A stretch of DNA of 64,000 bases from Actinomycetota bacterium (GTDB lineage: Bacteria; Actinomycetota; Actinomycetes; S36-B12): contig VGBL01000004.1 in NCBI GenBank assembly GCA_016870515.1, positions 1 through 64,000 of the forward strand, given 5' to 3'. The notes beneath the pieces are model-generated. The model was given only the letters and a program-made list of their open reading frames with translations, ran no database searches and had not been told where the DNA came from. Below are positions 39,855-51,142 of this stretch, piece after piece. The first letter of the stretch is position 1, and every line of letters starts with the position of its first letter. The position numbers were made by a program, and so were the translations under genes.

Positions 39855-41921
39855 ATGCCCAACCGCCTGGGTGAGTCCACGTCGCCCTATCTCCAGCAGC
39901 ACGCCGACAACCCGGTGGACTGGCAAGAGTGGGGCGCCGAGGCCTTCGACGAGGCCCGGCTTCGCGGCGTGCCCGTCTTCCTGTCCATCGGCTACTCCGC
40001 CTGCCACTGGTGCCACGTCATGGCTCACGAATCCTTCGAGGACGAGTCGACCGCGAGGTTCCTCAACGAGCACTTCGTCAACGTCAAGGTCGATCGCGAG
40101 GAGCGCCCCGACGTCGATGCGGTCTACATGGACGCCACGGTCGCCCTGACCGGCCACGGCGGATGGCCGATGAGCGTCTTCCTCGACCCCGACGGGCGTC
40201 CCTTCTACGCGGGCACCTACTTCCCGCCGGAGTCGCGTCACGGAATGCCGTCGTTCATGCAGCTGCTCGGCGCGATCTGGGAGTCATGGCGCGAACGCCG
40301 TGATGAGGTGACGGGAGCGGCCGAGCGCATCACGCAGGCGCTCGCGGCTCGCGCCGAGCCCGCTCGCATGGGCGGTGATCCGCCCACCGTCGATCAACTC
40401 GACGCCGCAGCTCGCTCGCTCGCAGGCAGCTACGACGCGCGATTGGGCGGGTTCGGCCGAGCGCCGAAGTTTCCGCCCTCGATGGTCCTGGAGTTCCTCC
40501 TGCGCCACGCCGCACGCACCGAAGATGCACAGGCGCTGGCCATGGTCGAGGGCACCTGCGAGGCGATGGCACGCGGCGGGATGTACGACCAGCTCGGCGG
40601 CGGATTCGCTCGCTACTCGGTCGACGATGCCTGGGTCGTGCCGCACTTCGAGAAGATGCTCTACGACAACGCACTGCTGCTGCGCGTCTACCTCCACTGG
40701 TGGCGCATGACCGCGAGCCCACTCGCCGAACGCGTCGTGCGGGAGACGGCGGAGTTCCTCCTGCGTGACATGCGCACCCAGGAGGGCGGCTTCGCTGCAG
40801 CATTTGATGCCGACAGCGAGGGCGTCGAGGGCAAGTTCTACGCCTGGACCCCCGATCAGCTCATCGAGGTCCTGGGCGAGGACGACGGCTGCTGGGCGGC
40901 GGCGCTGCTGGAGGTCACGCCGACCGGCACCTTCGAGCATGGGATGTCGACGCTGCGGTTGCTGCGCGACCCCGACGACGCGCAGCGCTGGGCGCGCATC
41001 CGCCAGCAGCTCTTCGAGGATCGGGCCCAGCGCGTGCCTCCCGGGCGTGACGACAAGGTCGTCGCTGCATGGAACGGCCTCGCGATCGCCGCACTCGCGG
41101 AGGCCGGTGCACTCCTCGGCGAGCCCGATTGGATCGAGGCTGCGCGCGGAGCTGCCGATCTGATCCTGGCCGTGCACCTGGGAGTGGACGACGAGGCCCG
41201 GCGGGTCGGCGAAGGAGTCCCTGTCGGGCTGGATCGCTTGATCCGCACATCGCGTGACGGGCGCCCGGGGTCGACGGATGGTGTCCTGGAGGACTACGCC
41301 GACGTGGCCGAGGGATTTCTCGCGCTGTACTGCGTCACCGGCGAGGAGGAGTGGCTGGCGTTCGCCGGGGTGCTCCTGGACGTCGTGCTCGCGCGCTTCC
41401 GCGATGGCCACGGCGGCTTCTTCGACACCGCCGACGATGCGAAGCCGCTGGTGCGCCGTCCGCGCGATCCCTCGGACAATGCGACTCCGTCCGGCTGGCT
41501 CGCCGCCGCGCAGGCACTTCTGACCTACGCAGCGCTCACCGGGATCAACGAGCACCGCGCGGCGGTCGAGCAGGCCCTCGGTGTCGTCACCGAGTTCGCC
41601 GAGCGTGCCCCGCGTGCAGTGGGGTGGGGCTTGGCGGCAGCCGAGGCGCTGGCCGACGGACCCCGGGAGATCGCGGTCATTGGGGAGTTTGAGGATCCGC
41701 GCACGCGGCTGCTCCACGATCTGGCCCTGCGCGGCACGACTCCCGGCGCCGTGGTGGCCGTGGGACCCCCGGGGTCGTCGGTCCCGCTCCTGCAAGATCG
41801 ACCCCTCGTCGAGGGTGGACCGGCCGCTTACGTCTGCCGACACTTCACCTGCCAGGCGCCCGTCACGTCTGGCGACGCCCTGATCACGGACCTGCGCGTA
41901 CGCGTGCCGACCTCGGGCTAG
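39855..41921 (+). CDS. Thioredoxin-domain DUF255 (YyaL/SSP411-like) protein
   Basis: The 688-residue protein has an N-terminal thioredoxin-like DUF255 domain with Cys50-His-Trp-Cys53 ([18 protein letters not shown]), followed by a (alpha/alpha)6-barrel-like region similar to cellobiose 2-epimerase/glycosidase folds. It matches the YyaL/spermatogenesis-associated protein 20 group, whose enzymatic role is unresolved. In mycobacteria the homologue (Rv1084) also lies near mca and the prenyl synthase gene. ATG 39855 starts with the family's [29 protein letters not shown], a one-base variant of the leaderless box, ends 6 nt upstream. Confidence 0.93.
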   Translation: MPNRLGESTSPYLQQHADNPVDWQEWGAEAFDEARLRGVPVFLSIGYSACHWCHVMAHESFEDESTARFLNEHFVNVKVDREERPDVDAVYMDATVALTGHGGWPMSVFLDPDGRPFYAGTYFPPESRHGMPSFMQLLGAIWESWRERRDEVTGAAERITQALAARAEPARMGGDPPTVDQLDAAARSLAGSYDARLGGFGRAPKFPPSMVLEFLLRHAARTEDAQALAMVEGTCEAMARGGMYDQLGGGFARYSVDDAWVVPHFEKMLYDNALLLRVYLHWWRMTASPLAERVVRETAEFLLRDMRTQEGGFAAAFDADSEGVEGKFYAWTPDQLIEVLGEDDGCWAAALLEVTPTGTFEHGMSTLRLLRDPDDAQRWARIRQQLFEDRAQRVPPGRDDKVVAAWNGLAIAALAEAGALLGEPDWIEAARGAADLILAVHLGVDDEARRVGEGVPVGLDRLIRTSRDGRPGSTDGVLEDYADVAEGFLALYCVTGEEEWLAFAGVLLDVVLARFRDGHGGFFDTADDAKPLVRRPRDPSDNATPSGWLAAAQALLTYAALTGINEHRAAVEQALGVVTEFAERAPRAVGWGLAAAEALADGPREIAVIGEFEDPRTRLLHDLALRGTTPGAVVAVGPPGSSVPLLQDRPLVEGGPAAYVCRHFTCQAPVTSGDALITDLRVRVPTSG

Positions 41922-41924
41922 CCT
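41919..41924 (+). promoter_or_regulatory. Leaderless -10 box (TAGCCT) for Z-prenyl synthase, formed by upstream stop codon
   Basis: TAGCCT ends 6 nt before GTG 41931. Its TAG is the stop codon of the DUF255 gene. Confidence 0.55.
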
Positions 41925-41930
41925 GTCGGT

Positions 41931-42692
41931 GTGGGCTTGAGCGATGTCGTCTACGGCGTTTACGAGCGCCGTCTGCGCCGCCAGATCCCCGCGGAGCGCC
42001 GACCCCGCCACGTGGGCGTGATCCTCGACGGCAACCGTCGGTGGGCGACCAGCCAGGGCAGCGGGTCGGAGGCCGGCCACCGGGCGGGCGCCGCCAAGAT
42101 CGTGGAGTTTCTCGGCTGGTGCGAGGACGCTGACGTCGAGGTCGTCACCCTCTGGCTGCTGTCGACCGACAACCTGACGCGACCGGAGACCGAGCTGCGC
42201 GCACTCCAGGCGATCATCGAGGAGACCGTCATCGGCCTTGCCGAGACGAGGCGGTGGCGCATTCACCCTGTCGGTGCGCTCGACCTGCTCCCCGATCGCA
42301 CGGCACGCCTGCTCAAGGAGTCCGCTGAGAGCACCGCCGATGTCGACGGCATCCTGGTCAATGTGGCCGTCGGCTACGGGGGCCGTCGCGAGGTCGTCGA
42401 CGCCGTGCGAGCGCTGCTGACCGAGCACGCGACCCAGGGCACGTCGGTCGAGGACATCGCCCAGATGCTCGACGTCGAGCACATCGCCGAGCACCTCTAC
42501 ACCAAGGGCCAGCCCGACCCCGACCTCGTCATCCGAACGTCGGGAGAGCAGCGGCTCTCGGGCTTCTTGCTGTGGCAGAGTGCCCATTCGGAGTTCTATT
42601 TCTGCGAGGCCTACTGGCCCGACTTCCGGCACGTGGATTTCCTGCGCGCTATGCGGGCCTACGCCGCGCGGCAGCGCCGCTACGGCTCGTAA
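41931..42692 (+). CDS. uppS: Isoprenyl transferase (cis-prenyltransferase, UppS family)
   Basis: Cis-prenyltransferases condense isopentenyl diphosphate onto an allylic primer with Z geometry. The 253-residue enzyme has Asp33 in VILDGNRRWA (diphosphate binding), LWLLSTDNLTRPETEL and the C-terminal DLVIRTSGEQRLSGFLLWQSAHSEFYF. The position after the DUF255 gene resembles Rv1086, the short-chain Z-farnesyl diphosphate synthase, so the product may be short rather than undecaprenyl; product length cannot be told from sequence alone. Confidence 0.92.
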   Translation: MGLSDVVYGVYERRLRRQIPAERRPRHVGVILDGNRRWATSQGSGSEAGHRAGAAKIVEFLGWCEDADVEVVTLWLLSTDNLTRPETELRALQAIIEETVIGLAETRRWRIHPVGALDLLPDRTARLLKESAESTADVDGILVNVAVGYGGRREVVDAVRALLTEHATQGTSVEDIAQMLDVEHIAEHLYTKGQPDPDLVIRTSGEQRLSGFLLWQSAHSEFYFCEAYWPDFRHVDFLRAMRAYAARQRRYGS

Positions 42693-42833
42693 CTCCCGCC
42701 CCACGTTCATCATTCGTACGGCGTGTTGCGGGGGGAGTACGCCGGGGGGCGCCCTAGTCTCGCCGCATCGGGTCGGCACCCGGTCGGCCCCCCGATAGCG
42801 GCGGTCCGCGCCGGGCCCCGCACGAGGAGCCCC

Positions 42834-44156
42834 GTGCCCGCTGCGCGAACCCGCAAGCGACTCCCCGCCCGTCGTACCTTCGTCCTCGACACCAGCGTCC
42901 TGCTCTCCGATCCGCACGCCATGCTGCGATTCGACGAGCACGAGGTCGTCATCCCGGTCGTCGTCGTCACCGAACTCGAGGTCAAGCGGACCCATCCCGA
43001 ACTCGGCTACTTCGCCAGGGCCGCCCTGCGCCTGCTCGACGACCTGAGGGTCACCCACGGGCGCCTGGACGAGCCACTGGCCATCGGTCAGAGCGGAGGC
43101 ACGCTGCGCGTCGAGCTCAACCACACCGACACCTCCGTGCTACCGAGTGGGTTCCAACTGGGTGACAACGACTCGCGCATCCTCGCCGTGGCGCGCAACC
43201 TCGCTGCTGAGGGCCGCGACGTCGTGCTGGTGAGCAAGGACCTCCCGATGCGGGTCAAGGCGTCGGCCGTCGGGTTGGCGGCCGAGGAGTACCTCGCCGA
43301 GCTCGTGATCGAGTCGGGCTGGACGGGCATGGCCGAGATGGAGGTTGCGGCTGACAGCATCGATGCCCTCTACGAGTCGACGATCATTGACCTCGACGCT
43401 GCGCGCGACCTGCCCTGTCACACCGGCCTGGTCCTGGTGTCCGACCGTGGCAGAGCCCTGGGTCGGGTGACCCCGGAGAAGCGCGTGCGCTTGGTGCGCG
43501 GAGACCGCGAGGCGTTCGGCCTCCACGGACGCAGTGCCGAGCAGCGCGTGGCCCTGGACCTCCTGCTCGATCCGGACATCGGGATCATCTCCCTCGGCGG
43601 GCGGGCGGGCACCGGCAAGAGCGCCCTGGCCCTGTGCGCCGGGCTCGAGGCGGTGCTCGAGCGCCGCTTGCACCGCAAGGTCGTCGTCTTCCGTCCGCTC
43701 TACGCCGTGGGTGGCCAGGACCTCGGCTACCTCCCCGGCACCGAAAACGAGAAGATGTCGCCCTGGGCCCAGGCGGTCTTCGACACCCTGGGAGCGGTCA
43801 CGACCACCGAGGTCCTCGAGGAGGTCCTCGACCGGGGGATGCTCGAGGTCCTCCCGCTCACCCATATCCGAGGCCGCTCCATGCACGACTCCTTCGTGAT
43901 CGTCGACGAGGCCCAGTCGCTGGAGCGCAATGTGCTGCTCACGGTGCTGTCCCGGATCGGCAAGGACTCCCGGGTCGTGCTCACCCATGACGTCGCCCAG
44001 CGCGACAACCTCCGGGTGGGCCGGCACGACGGGGTCGTGGCGGTCGTCGAGAAGCTCAAGGGACACCCGCTCTTCGCCCACGTGACCCTCACCCGGTCCG
44101 AGCGTTCGCCGATCGCCGCACTGGTGACAGAGATGCTCGAAGATCTCCCCGTGTGA
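42834..44156 (+). CDS. PIN-PhoH fusion protein (PhoH2-like)
   Basis: The 440-residue protein has an N-terminal PIN ribonuclease domain ([18 protein letters not shown] with Asp19; later acidic positions near 48 and 112-114) and a C-terminal PhoH ATPase domain with Walker [10 protein letters not shown] at 255-263 and the [11 protein letters not shown] Walker B. In mycobacteria this is PhoH2, a sequence-specific RNA helicase/RNase. GTG 42834 has GAGGAG upstream as a ribosome-binding site. An antitoxin-like phoAT gene, known in mycobacteria, is not evident upstream; 42693-42833 shows no convincing ORF. Confidence 0.92.
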   Translation: MPAARTRKRLPARRTFVLDTSVLLSDPHAMLRFDEHEVVIPVVVVTELEVKRTHPELGYFARAALRLLDDLRVTHGRLDEPLAIGQSGGTLRVELNHTDTSVLPSGFQLGDNDSRILAVARNLAAEGRDVVLVSKDLPMRVKASAVGLAAEEYLAELVIESGWTGMAEMEVAADSIDALYESTIIDLDAARDLPCHTGLVLVSDRGRALGRVTPEKRVRLVRGDREAFGLHGRSAEQRVALDLLLDPDIGIISLGGRAGTGKSALALCAGLEAVLERRLHRKVVVFRPLYAVGGQDLGYLPGTENEKMSPWAQAVFDTLGAVTTTEVLEEVLDRGMLEVLPLTHIRGRSMHDSFVIVDEAQSLERNVLLTVLSRIGKDSRVVLTHDVAQRDNLRVGRHDGVVAVVEKLKGHPLFAHVTLTRSERSPIAALVTEMLEDLPV

Positions 44157-44191
44157 GGTGGATCACCGCTAGTCCCCCATAAATTGGCCGA

Positions 44192-44278
44192 CATGCCAAT
44201 GATTTAGGCGATATGCCCGATAGTTATCCACAGGCACGTCGTTATCGTGGCGTGACATTCGCTCGGAACATTGGCATG
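44192..44278. promoter_or_regulatory. 10-bp inverted repeat flanking a DnaA-box-like sequence upstream of the transglycosylase-like gene
   Basis: CATGCCAATG at 44192-44201 is the exact reverse complement of CATTGGCATG at 44269-44278, 67 bases apart, and the second arm includes the ATG at 44276. Between them lies TTATCCACA (44224-44232), identical to the DnaA-box consensus. A nearer repeat, TTGGC-N6-GCCAA, is at 44184-44199. The stretch is AT-rich relative to its surroundings. The structure could regulate translation or be a protein-binding site; neither is shown. Confidence 0.4.
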
Positions 44279-45277
44279 GTCGAGGCCATGTTTCGCCACG
44301 TGACCGCCGTCTGCGCCGTTGCCGTCGCCCTGCTCGGCGCCGCGGCCGTGCTGCCAGCCGCCGGCGCGGCGGTTCCGCCCGACAGGGGTGGTGCTGGCGC
44401 ACCCGCATCGCGCGACGACACCCCACCGCCCAACGAGCGCCTGCCCAAGGTGCCCACCCCGCCCGACCTGGGCGACGCTCCCTGGACCACCCCCGCGGGC
44501 AAGGACATGAAGGGGTACCGCCTGAGCACCTATACGGGCAAGTACTACGACAAGAGTCGCGAGCAGTACCGCATCTGCGTGATCCAGCGCGAGAGCGGGG
44601 GCAACTACGAGGAGTCCTCCGGGCCCTGGCGCGGCGCCTACCAGTTCAGCGACAGCCTAGCCGCCGGCGCCCTGCGGACGATGCGTGACGAGATGGTCAA
44701 GTCCTACGGCGATGCTGGGCGCCGCGTGATCGACTCCCTTGAGGGCACCTTGATCTACACGTGGCCCCGCTTCTTCCAGGACATGGCCTTCTGGACGACC
44801 TTTAACAAGGGCGCCGGAGCCAGCCACTGGGCCGGCGGCGGCTGGTACTGCAATCCGGCCCGCAATGCCGAGAGCGGATGGCCCAACCCGGGCCGGTGGA
44901 ACTACACCCCCCTGGAGCGCTCGGCTTCTCGCTCAGTCACCGCCGCTTCCTTCGGTACCCCCGAATACAGCCTGCGGGTGGCCCGCGACTTCATCCGCGG
45001 CAAGTACGACTGGGGATATGCAGAGTTCAAGGCGCTGAAGGCGATGTGGTGGCGAGAGAGCAACTGGCGCTACTCGGTGATCAACCCCCACCCGAACGGT
45101 CCGTGGTATGGCCTTGGCCAGGTCAATGGCGGCTTCATCAACGACCAGGGCTACTCCATCAAGGACTACATGAACTCTCCGGAGATCCAGGTCAAGGTCG
45201 GGGCCGCCTATATCAAGGCGCGCTACGGCTCGCCGACCAAGGCCTGGTCGTTCTGGCAGGCAAACGGCTGGTACTAG
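44276..45277 (+). CDS. Secreted protein with two lysozyme-like (transglycosylase-type) segments
   Basis: A signal peptide (HVTAVCAVAVALLGAAAVLPAAGA) is followed by a Pro-rich linker and two segments, each with a catalytic-type Glu. The first is RICVIQRESGGNYEESSGPWRGAYQFSDSL; the second is LKAMWWRESNWRYSVINPHPNGPWYGLGQVNGGF, ending in a PEIQVKVGAAYIKARYGSPTKAWSFW SLT-like tail. Both resemble resuscitation-promoting-factor or SLT-type muralytic domains. The protein is 333 residues if the first ATG is used, 329 with ATG 44288. A role in peptidoglycan cleavage is inferred. Confidence 0.83.
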   Translation: MVEAMFRHVTAVCAVAVALLGAAAVLPAAGAAVPPDRGGAGAPASRDDTPPPNERLPKVPTPPDLGDAPWTTPAGKDMKGYRLSTYTGKYYDKSREQYRICVIQRESGGNYEESSGPWRGAYQFSDSLAAGALRTMRDEMVKSYGDAGRRVIDSLEGTLIYTWPRFFQDMAFWTTFNKGAGASHWAGGGWYCNPARNAESGWPNPGRWNYTPLERSASRSVTAASFGTPEYSLRVARDFIRGKYDWGYAEFKALKAMWWRESNWRYSVINPHPNGPWYGLGQVNGGFINDQGYSIKDYMNSPEIQVKVGAAYIKARYGSPTKAWSFWQANGWY

Positions 45278-45302
45278 TCCCAGCCGGTGGCTCTAGCCCT
45301 GG

Positions 45303-46964
<1,662 letters not shown>

Positions 46965-46970
46965 GAGGCA

Positions 46971-46976
46971 AGCGTA
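46971..46976 (-). promoter_or_regulatory. Leaderless -10 box (TACGCT) for fumarase
   Basis: On the minus strand TACGCT ends 6 nt before ATG 46964. Confidence 0.55.
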
Positions 46977-46993
46977 GGCCTGCGGGCCTCGGG

Positions 46994-46999
46994 TACGGT
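46994..46999 (+). promoter_or_regulatory. Leaderless -10 box (TACGGT) for PfkB kinase
   Basis: TACGGT ends 7 nt before GTG 47007. Confidence 0.5.
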
Positions 47000-47006
47000 C
47001 GGCGCC

Positions 47007-47987
47007 GTGAGCAGGCCCTGCATCGCCGTCCTCGGCGAGCGCATCGTCGATTTCGTCCCGGGTGACGATCCCCAGTCCTACCGAGCGGTGGCGGGTGGCT
47101 CGCCGGCAAATGTCGCGCTCGGCGTGTGCCGACTGGGCGGCGAGCCGGTGCTGCTGGGTCGGGTCGGCGACGACCGGTTGGCCGGCGTGCTCGATCGCGC
47201 CATCACCGACAACGGGCTGTCGATCGCCGCCCTCCTTCGCCGCAGTGGTCCGAGCATGCTGGCCGTGTGCACGCGCAGGGACGATGGCTCAGTGGAGTAC
47301 TACTTCTACTACCAGGGATCGCCTGACCTCATGTGGTCGGCCGACGATCTCGGCGAGGCGCTGGGTGCCGCGCGCGAAGCTGGCGCAGTGGCCTGGCACA
47401 CGGGTTCGCTCGTCAGCTGGCTGGGTCCGGGGGTCGACGCGGTGCTCGCGGCCTGGTGCGCGGCGAACGACGCTGGCGACCTCACCTTGAGCTACGACCC
47501 GAATGTCCGGCCCGGCACTGTGCCCCGTGACCAGATGCGTGCCCGAGTGGAGAGTTTCGTCGCCGTGTCGCACGTCGTAAAGGTCAGCGACGAGGACATC
47601 GCGTTCCTGCATCCGGGCGAGGCGCCCGAGTCCGTGTGCGCGGAGTGGAGCACGTCGGGACCGTCGCTTGTCGTCCTCACTCGTGGCCCGGATGGGGTGG
47701 CGGCCTGGAGCGGGGGTCGCCTGCTGGCCCAGGTTCCGGGCCGGGCGGTGACCGTGGCCGACACCGTGGGAGCCGGTGACACCGTCACCGCGGCGCTCCT
47801 CGTCGGCCTCGGCAACGCAGGGGTGCTCGGGGGGCGGCGTGCCTGTGCCTCCATCGACTCGTTGGACGAGGCGGCTGTGCGTTCGATCCTGGAGCGAGCG
47901 GTGTGCGCGGCGGCGATCACATGCTCGCGCCAAGGAGCGGACCCGCCCTCGCGCGAGGAGGTCGATCGTGCGCTATCGGCGGGCTAG
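47007..47987 (+). CDS. PfkB-family carbohydrate kinase
   Basis: This 326-residue kinase has the PfkB N-terminal [19 protein letters not shown] motif and the C-terminal ATP/anion-hole motif [14 protein letters not shown]. Such enzymes phosphorylate fructose, ribose, nucleosides or other sugars with ATP. The specific substrate is not clear, but the position between fumarase and glpX suggests a central carbon role, with fructokinase as one possibility. GTG 47007 is supported by TACGGT 7 nt upstream; the frame extends far upstream only as antisense of the fumarase gene. Confidence 0.9.
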   Translation: MSRPCIAVLGERIVDFVPGDDPQSYRAVAGGSPANVALGVCRLGGEPVLLGRVGDDRLAGVLDRAITDNGLSIAALLRRSGPSMLAVCTRRDDGSVEYYFYYQGSPDLMWSADDLGEALGAAREAGAVAWHTGSLVSWLGPGVDAVLAAWCAANDAGDLTLSYDPNVRPGTVPRDQMRARVESFVAVSHVVKVSDEDIAFLHPGEAPESVCAEWSTSGPSLVVLTRGPDGVAAWSGGRLLAQVPGRAVTVADTVGAGDTVTAALLVGLGNAGVLGGRRACASIDSLDEAAVRSILERAVCAAAITCSRQGADPPSREEVDRALSAG

Positions 47988-47999
47988 CGCCTGGTAGTG

Positions 48000-49007
48000 C
48001 TAGCGAGCCTCGTTGAAGTCGACCATGGCGTAGCCGCTGAGCTTGTCGAGACGGTGCTCGCTGACCACCTCGCGGATCGTGCCGCTCTTGCTGCGCATGA
48101 CGATCGAGTGCGTGACCGCGCCCTGGGCGCGGTAGCGGACGCCACGCATCAGCTCGCCGTCGGTGATGCCCGTGGCGCAGAAGAAGACGTTGTCGCCGAC
48201 GACGAGGTCGTCGGTGGTGAGCACGCGGTCGAGGTCATGGCCGGCGGCGATCGCCTTCTCTCGCTCGACGTCGTCGCGGGGCCAAAGCATGCCCTGGATG
48301 GTGCCGCCGAGGCACTTGACGGCGCACGAAGTGATGATGCCCTCGGGGGTGCCGCCGATGCCGAGGAGAAGGTCGACGCCCGTGCCCTCTCGCATCGCCA
48401 TGATCGCCCCGGCCACATCGCCGTCGCTGATGAACTTGATGCGCGCTCCGGCCTCTCGGACCTCGCCGACAAGGCCCTCGTGGCGGGGTCGATCAAGGAG
48501 GCACACGGTCAGGTCGGCGACGCTGCGGCGCTTTGCCTGGGCGACTCGCTCGAGGTTGACGGCGACGGGCGCGGTGATGTCGACGACGTCGGCGGCCTCC
48601 GGTCCGGTGACCAACTTGCGCATGTAGAAGACGGCGCTCGGGTCATACATCGATCCGCGCTCGGAGACGGCGAGGACCGAGATGGCGTTGGCCATGCCCT
48701 TGGAGCACAGTGTCGTGCCGTCGATGGGATCGACCGCCACGTCGACGGTGGGGCCCGTGCCGTCGCCGACCGCCTCGTTGTTGTAGAGCATTGGGGCATC
48801 GTCCTTCTCACCCTCACCGATGACCACTACCCCGCGCATGGAGACGCTGCTGATCAGCGCTCGCATGGCGTTGACGGCGGCGCCGTCGGCTCCGTTCTTG
48901 TCGCCGCGCCCAACCCAGCGACCGGCAGCCATTGCCGCGGCCTCCGTGACGCGCACGAGCTCGAGGGCGAGGTTGCGGTCGGGGACCTGCGGTGACTGAG
49001 CGGCCAT
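48000..49007 (-). CDS. glpX: Class II fructose-1,6-bisphosphatase
   Basis: GlpX dephosphorylates fructose-1,6-bisphosphate in gluconeogenesis. The 335-residue protein has [11 protein letters not shown] and [12 protein letters not shown] (metal and phosphate binding) and the class II pattern throughout. ATG 49007 matches the conserved start [25 protein letters not shown]; a GTG at 49022 would add five residues. It faces the PfkB kinase gene and is divergent from the DUF4245 gene, the order seen in mycobacteria (Rv1099c/Rv1100). Confidence 0.96.
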   Translation of the reverse strand: MAAQSPQVPDRNLALELVRVTEAAAMAAGRWVGRGDKNGADGAAVNAMRALISSVSMRGVVVIGEGEKDDAPMLYNNEAVGDGTGPTVDVAVDPIDGTTLCSKGMANAISVLAVSERGSMYDPSAVFYMRKLVTGPEAADVVDITAPVAVNLERVAQAKRRSVADLTVCLLDRPRHEGLVGEVREAGARIKFISDGDVAGAIMAMREGTGVDLLLGIGGTPEGIITSCAVKCLGGTIQGMLWPRDDVEREKAIAAGHDLDRVLTTDDLVVGDNVFFCATGITDGELMRGVRYRAQGAVTHSIVMRSKSGTIREVVSEHRLDKLSGYAMVDFNEAR

Positions 49008-49076
49008 GCCCGACCCTCTCACGGATCAGGGCCCTCTCGGGATGTCCTTTGGGCAAGTCTGGGGGACGATAACTAC

Positions 49077-49646
49077 ATGTCTGGTGACCTGCGTCCGACC
49101 GGGCGTCCCAACGCTCGGCTCTTTCACACGGTCAGGGACATGGTCATCTCCCTCGCCGTGGTGCTCGGCGGGATCGGCGTTGTGATGCTCGTGACGCTGC
49201 GGCCGCAGCCGGACCCGGTGCGCGTGGTCGATCCAACCCCTGTCGTCGTCCAGGCGCGTGCCGAGGCGGACTACCCGGTTGTGTATCCGGCTGATCTCGA
49301 TGCCGACTGGCGCCCAACGAGCGCTCGCTGGCAGATCAGCAAACTCACATCGCCGGAGCCAGCCTTCCACGTGGGCTACGTCACCCCCGACGGCGACTAC
49401 GTGCAACTGGGCCAGTCGGCAACGCTGAGTGAGGGCTATGTCGGGTCGCAGACGGGAGCGGGCCAGCCGGTGGATTCGCCGGCCGGTTCGCTGGGCGAGT
49501 GGCAGCGGTACGAAAGTGCCGCCGGCACCCGCTCGCTCGTGCGCATCGACGGTGGCGTGACGACCATCGTGTCGGGTACGGCGCCCTGGGAGGTCCTTGT
49601 GGATCTCACGGAGCGACTCAGTCCGACAGGTCTTCCGCGTCAGTGA
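49077..49646 (+). CDS. DUF4245 membrane-anchored protein
   Basis: The 189-residue protein has one N-terminal helix (VRDMVISLAVVLGGIGVVMLVTL) and an extracytoplasmic domain with GYVTPDGDYVQLGQS and the SRLSLVR-like RSLVRIDGGVTTIVSGTAPWEVLVDLTERL end, as in actinobacterial DUF4245 (Rv1100). Function unknown. It is divergent from glpX, and its 3' end overlaps the convergent xseB by 29 bases. Confidence 0.88.
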   Translation: MSGDLRPTGRPNARLFHTVRDMVISLAVVLGGIGVVMLVTLRPQPDPVRVVDPTPVVVQARAEADYPVVYPADLDADWRPTSARWQISKLTSPEPAFHVGYVTPDGDYVQLGQSATLSEGYVGSQTGAGQPVDSPAGSLGEWQRYESAAGTRSLVRIDGGVTTIVSGTAPWEVLVDLTERLSPTGLPRQ

Positions 49647-49875
49647 CGGCGGCATCCTCCGCGGTCGCGGCGTCTTCTGCGCGGTCCAGGCGCGCCTGGG
49701 CCCCATCGAGCCATCGCGTGCACGCGGCCGCGAGCTGCTCGCCTCGCTCCCACAGGTCGAGCGCCTGCTCGAGCGTGGAGTCGCCAGCTTCGAGGGTCGC
49801 GACGATGTCGGCGAGTTGCGCGCGGGCATCCTCGTAGGACAACTGCTCGGGGCTGCCCTTCTCGGCCTTGCTCAC
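49618..49875 (-). CDS. xseB: Exodeoxyribonuclease VII small subunit
   Basis: XseB is the small helical subunit of exonuclease VII, which degrades single-stranded DNA. The 85-residue protein carries the characteristic LSYEDARAQLADIVATLEAGDSTLEQALDLWERGEQLA. It overlaps xseA by 4 bases (ATGA), the standard arrangement. The acidic C-terminal tail overlaps the DUF4245 gene. Confidence 0.94.
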   Translation of the reverse strand: MSKAEKGSPEQLSYEDARAQLADIVATLEAGDSTLEQALDLWERGEQLAAACTRWLDGAQARLDRAEDAATAEDAAVTDAEDLSD

Positions 49876-51038
49876 GCGCCCTCCTTCCGGTCGCTTCCGC
49901 TCGCGCTGACCGTCGCGCCCAGGCGACCGTCGGCAATGCGAACGTCGAGCGGATCACCGATGGCGACGTCCGCCGGAGAGCGTACGACGCGACCGTCGGC
50001 GGTGCGCACGACGGCGTATCCGCGGCCCAGTGTCGCGGCGGGGGAGAGGACTCGCAGGCGAGCCGACAGGTGCTCGATATCGGTGCGTCCGCGCTCGACG
50101 CGGCGAAGGATGGCCGCCCGCCCGCGTTCGCGCCGATCGATGACGCGGTCGAATTCGGTGTCGAGTGCCCGTCGAATGATGCGCCGGGCTCGACCTTGCA
50201 GCGACTCGACGAGGCGCATCTCCTCCACGACATCCGGAACGATGCGCTTGGCGGCGTCGGTCGGCGTGGACGCGCGCAGGTCGGCGGCGAGGTCCACCAG
50301 GGGGACGTCCTGCTCATGGCCGATGGCGCTCACGACGGGTGCCCGAGACGCGGCTACCGCGCGAACCAGGCGCTCGTTGCTGAAGGGGAGGAGGTCCTCG
50401 ACACTGCCGCCCCCGCGGGCGATGACGATGACGTCGACCTCGGGCACCGCATTGAGGGCGGCTAGGGCATCGACCACGGCCGTGACGGCCGACGTGCCCT
50501 GCACGGCGACCTCGCGTACCTCGAAGGCGACGCCCGGCCAGCGCCCCCGGGTATTGACGAGGACGTCGGAGAGCGCGGCACTCGCGCGCCCGCTGATGAG
50601 TCCGACGCGACGAGGCAGGAAGGGGAGTGGGCGCTTGCGTTCTGCGGCGAACAGGCCCTCGGCCTGCAGAAGCGCGCGCACGCGCTCGATCTCCTCCAGC
50701 AGGGCGCCCCTGCCTACGGGTCGGATCTCGCGTGCACGGATCTGCAACTGCCCGCGACCGGTGTAGAACTCCGGACGTCCGTAGACGATGACGCGCTGGC
50801 CCTCGGCGATAGGTGGCGTGACGACATCGATAATCGTGGTGTCGACGACCACGCTCAGCGAAAGGTCGGCTTCCACGTCGCGAAGTGTGATCCAGGCGGT
50901 GCGCATGCCGGGCCGACGGCTGATCTGCGCGATCTGGCCGTCGATCCAGATGGCGCCGAGACGACCGATCCAGTCGTCGAGCAGCATCGAGACGACGCGC
51001 ACCGGTGCGGGTGCGTCGGGAGAGGTCTCCAGGGCCAT
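49872..51038 (-). CDS. xseA: Exodeoxyribonuclease VII large subunit
   Basis: XseA is the catalytic subunit. The 388-residue protein has an N-terminal OB domain (WIDGQIAQISRRPGMRTAWITLRDVEADLSLSVVVD), the nuclease domain with VGLISGRASAALSDVL, RGGGSVEDLLPFSNERLVRAVAASRAPVVSAIGHEQDVPLVDLAADLRASTPTDAA, and a shortened helical C-terminal part. The gene has TAGCCT ending 6 nt before ATG 51038 and translates into xseB by overlap. Confidence 0.95.
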   Translation of the reverse strand: MALETSPDAPAPVRVVSMLLDDWIGRLGAIWIDGQIAQISRRPGMRTAWITLRDVEADLSLSVVVDTTIIDVVTPPIAEGQRVIVYGRPEFYTGRGQLQIRAREIRPVGRGALLEEIERVRALLQAEGLFAAERKRPLPFLPRRVGLISGRASAALSDVLVNTRGRWPGVAFEVREVAVQGTSAVTAVVDALAALNAVPEVDVIVIARGGGSVEDLLPFSNERLVRAVAASRAPVVSAIGHEQDVPLVDLAADLRASTPTDAAKRIVPDVVEEMRLVESLQGRARRIIRRALDTEFDRVIDRRERGRAAILRRVERGRTDIEHLSARLRVLSPAATLGRGYAVVRTADGRVVRSPADVAIGDPLDVRIADGRLGATVSASGSDRKEGA

Positions 51039-51044
51039 GGGCGA

Positions 51045-51050
51045 AGGCTA
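51045..51050 (-). promoter_or_regulatory. Leaderless -10 box (TAGCCT) for xseAB
   Basis: On the minus strand TAGCCT ends 6 nt before ATG 51038. Confidence 0.55.
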
Positions 51051-51130
51051 TGTCCAGTCAGGTGTGAGAGGGGCCGCGGTGTCGACCAGCGGGCCGTTAG
51101 ACCGGGCGGGCCCATCGACCCGGATCGGCA

Positions 51131-51136
51131 TACGAT
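51131..51136 (+). promoter_or_regulatory. Leaderless -10 box (TACGAT) for ispH
   Basis: TACGAT ends 6 nt before ATG 51143. Confidence 0.55.
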
Positions 51137-51142
51137 GAAGGC

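Noticed and set aside
40284-43124. Very long minus-strand open frame (946 codons) opposite the DUF255 and prenyl synthase genes
   Set aside because: It is antisense to two well-supported genes and lacks motifs; long antisense frames are expected at this GC content.
44157-44275. Possible ydaO (c-di-AMP) riboswitch before the muralytic gene
   Set aside because: I looked because such genes often carry one in actinobacteria, but I could not recognise the conserved core elements in this short stretch.
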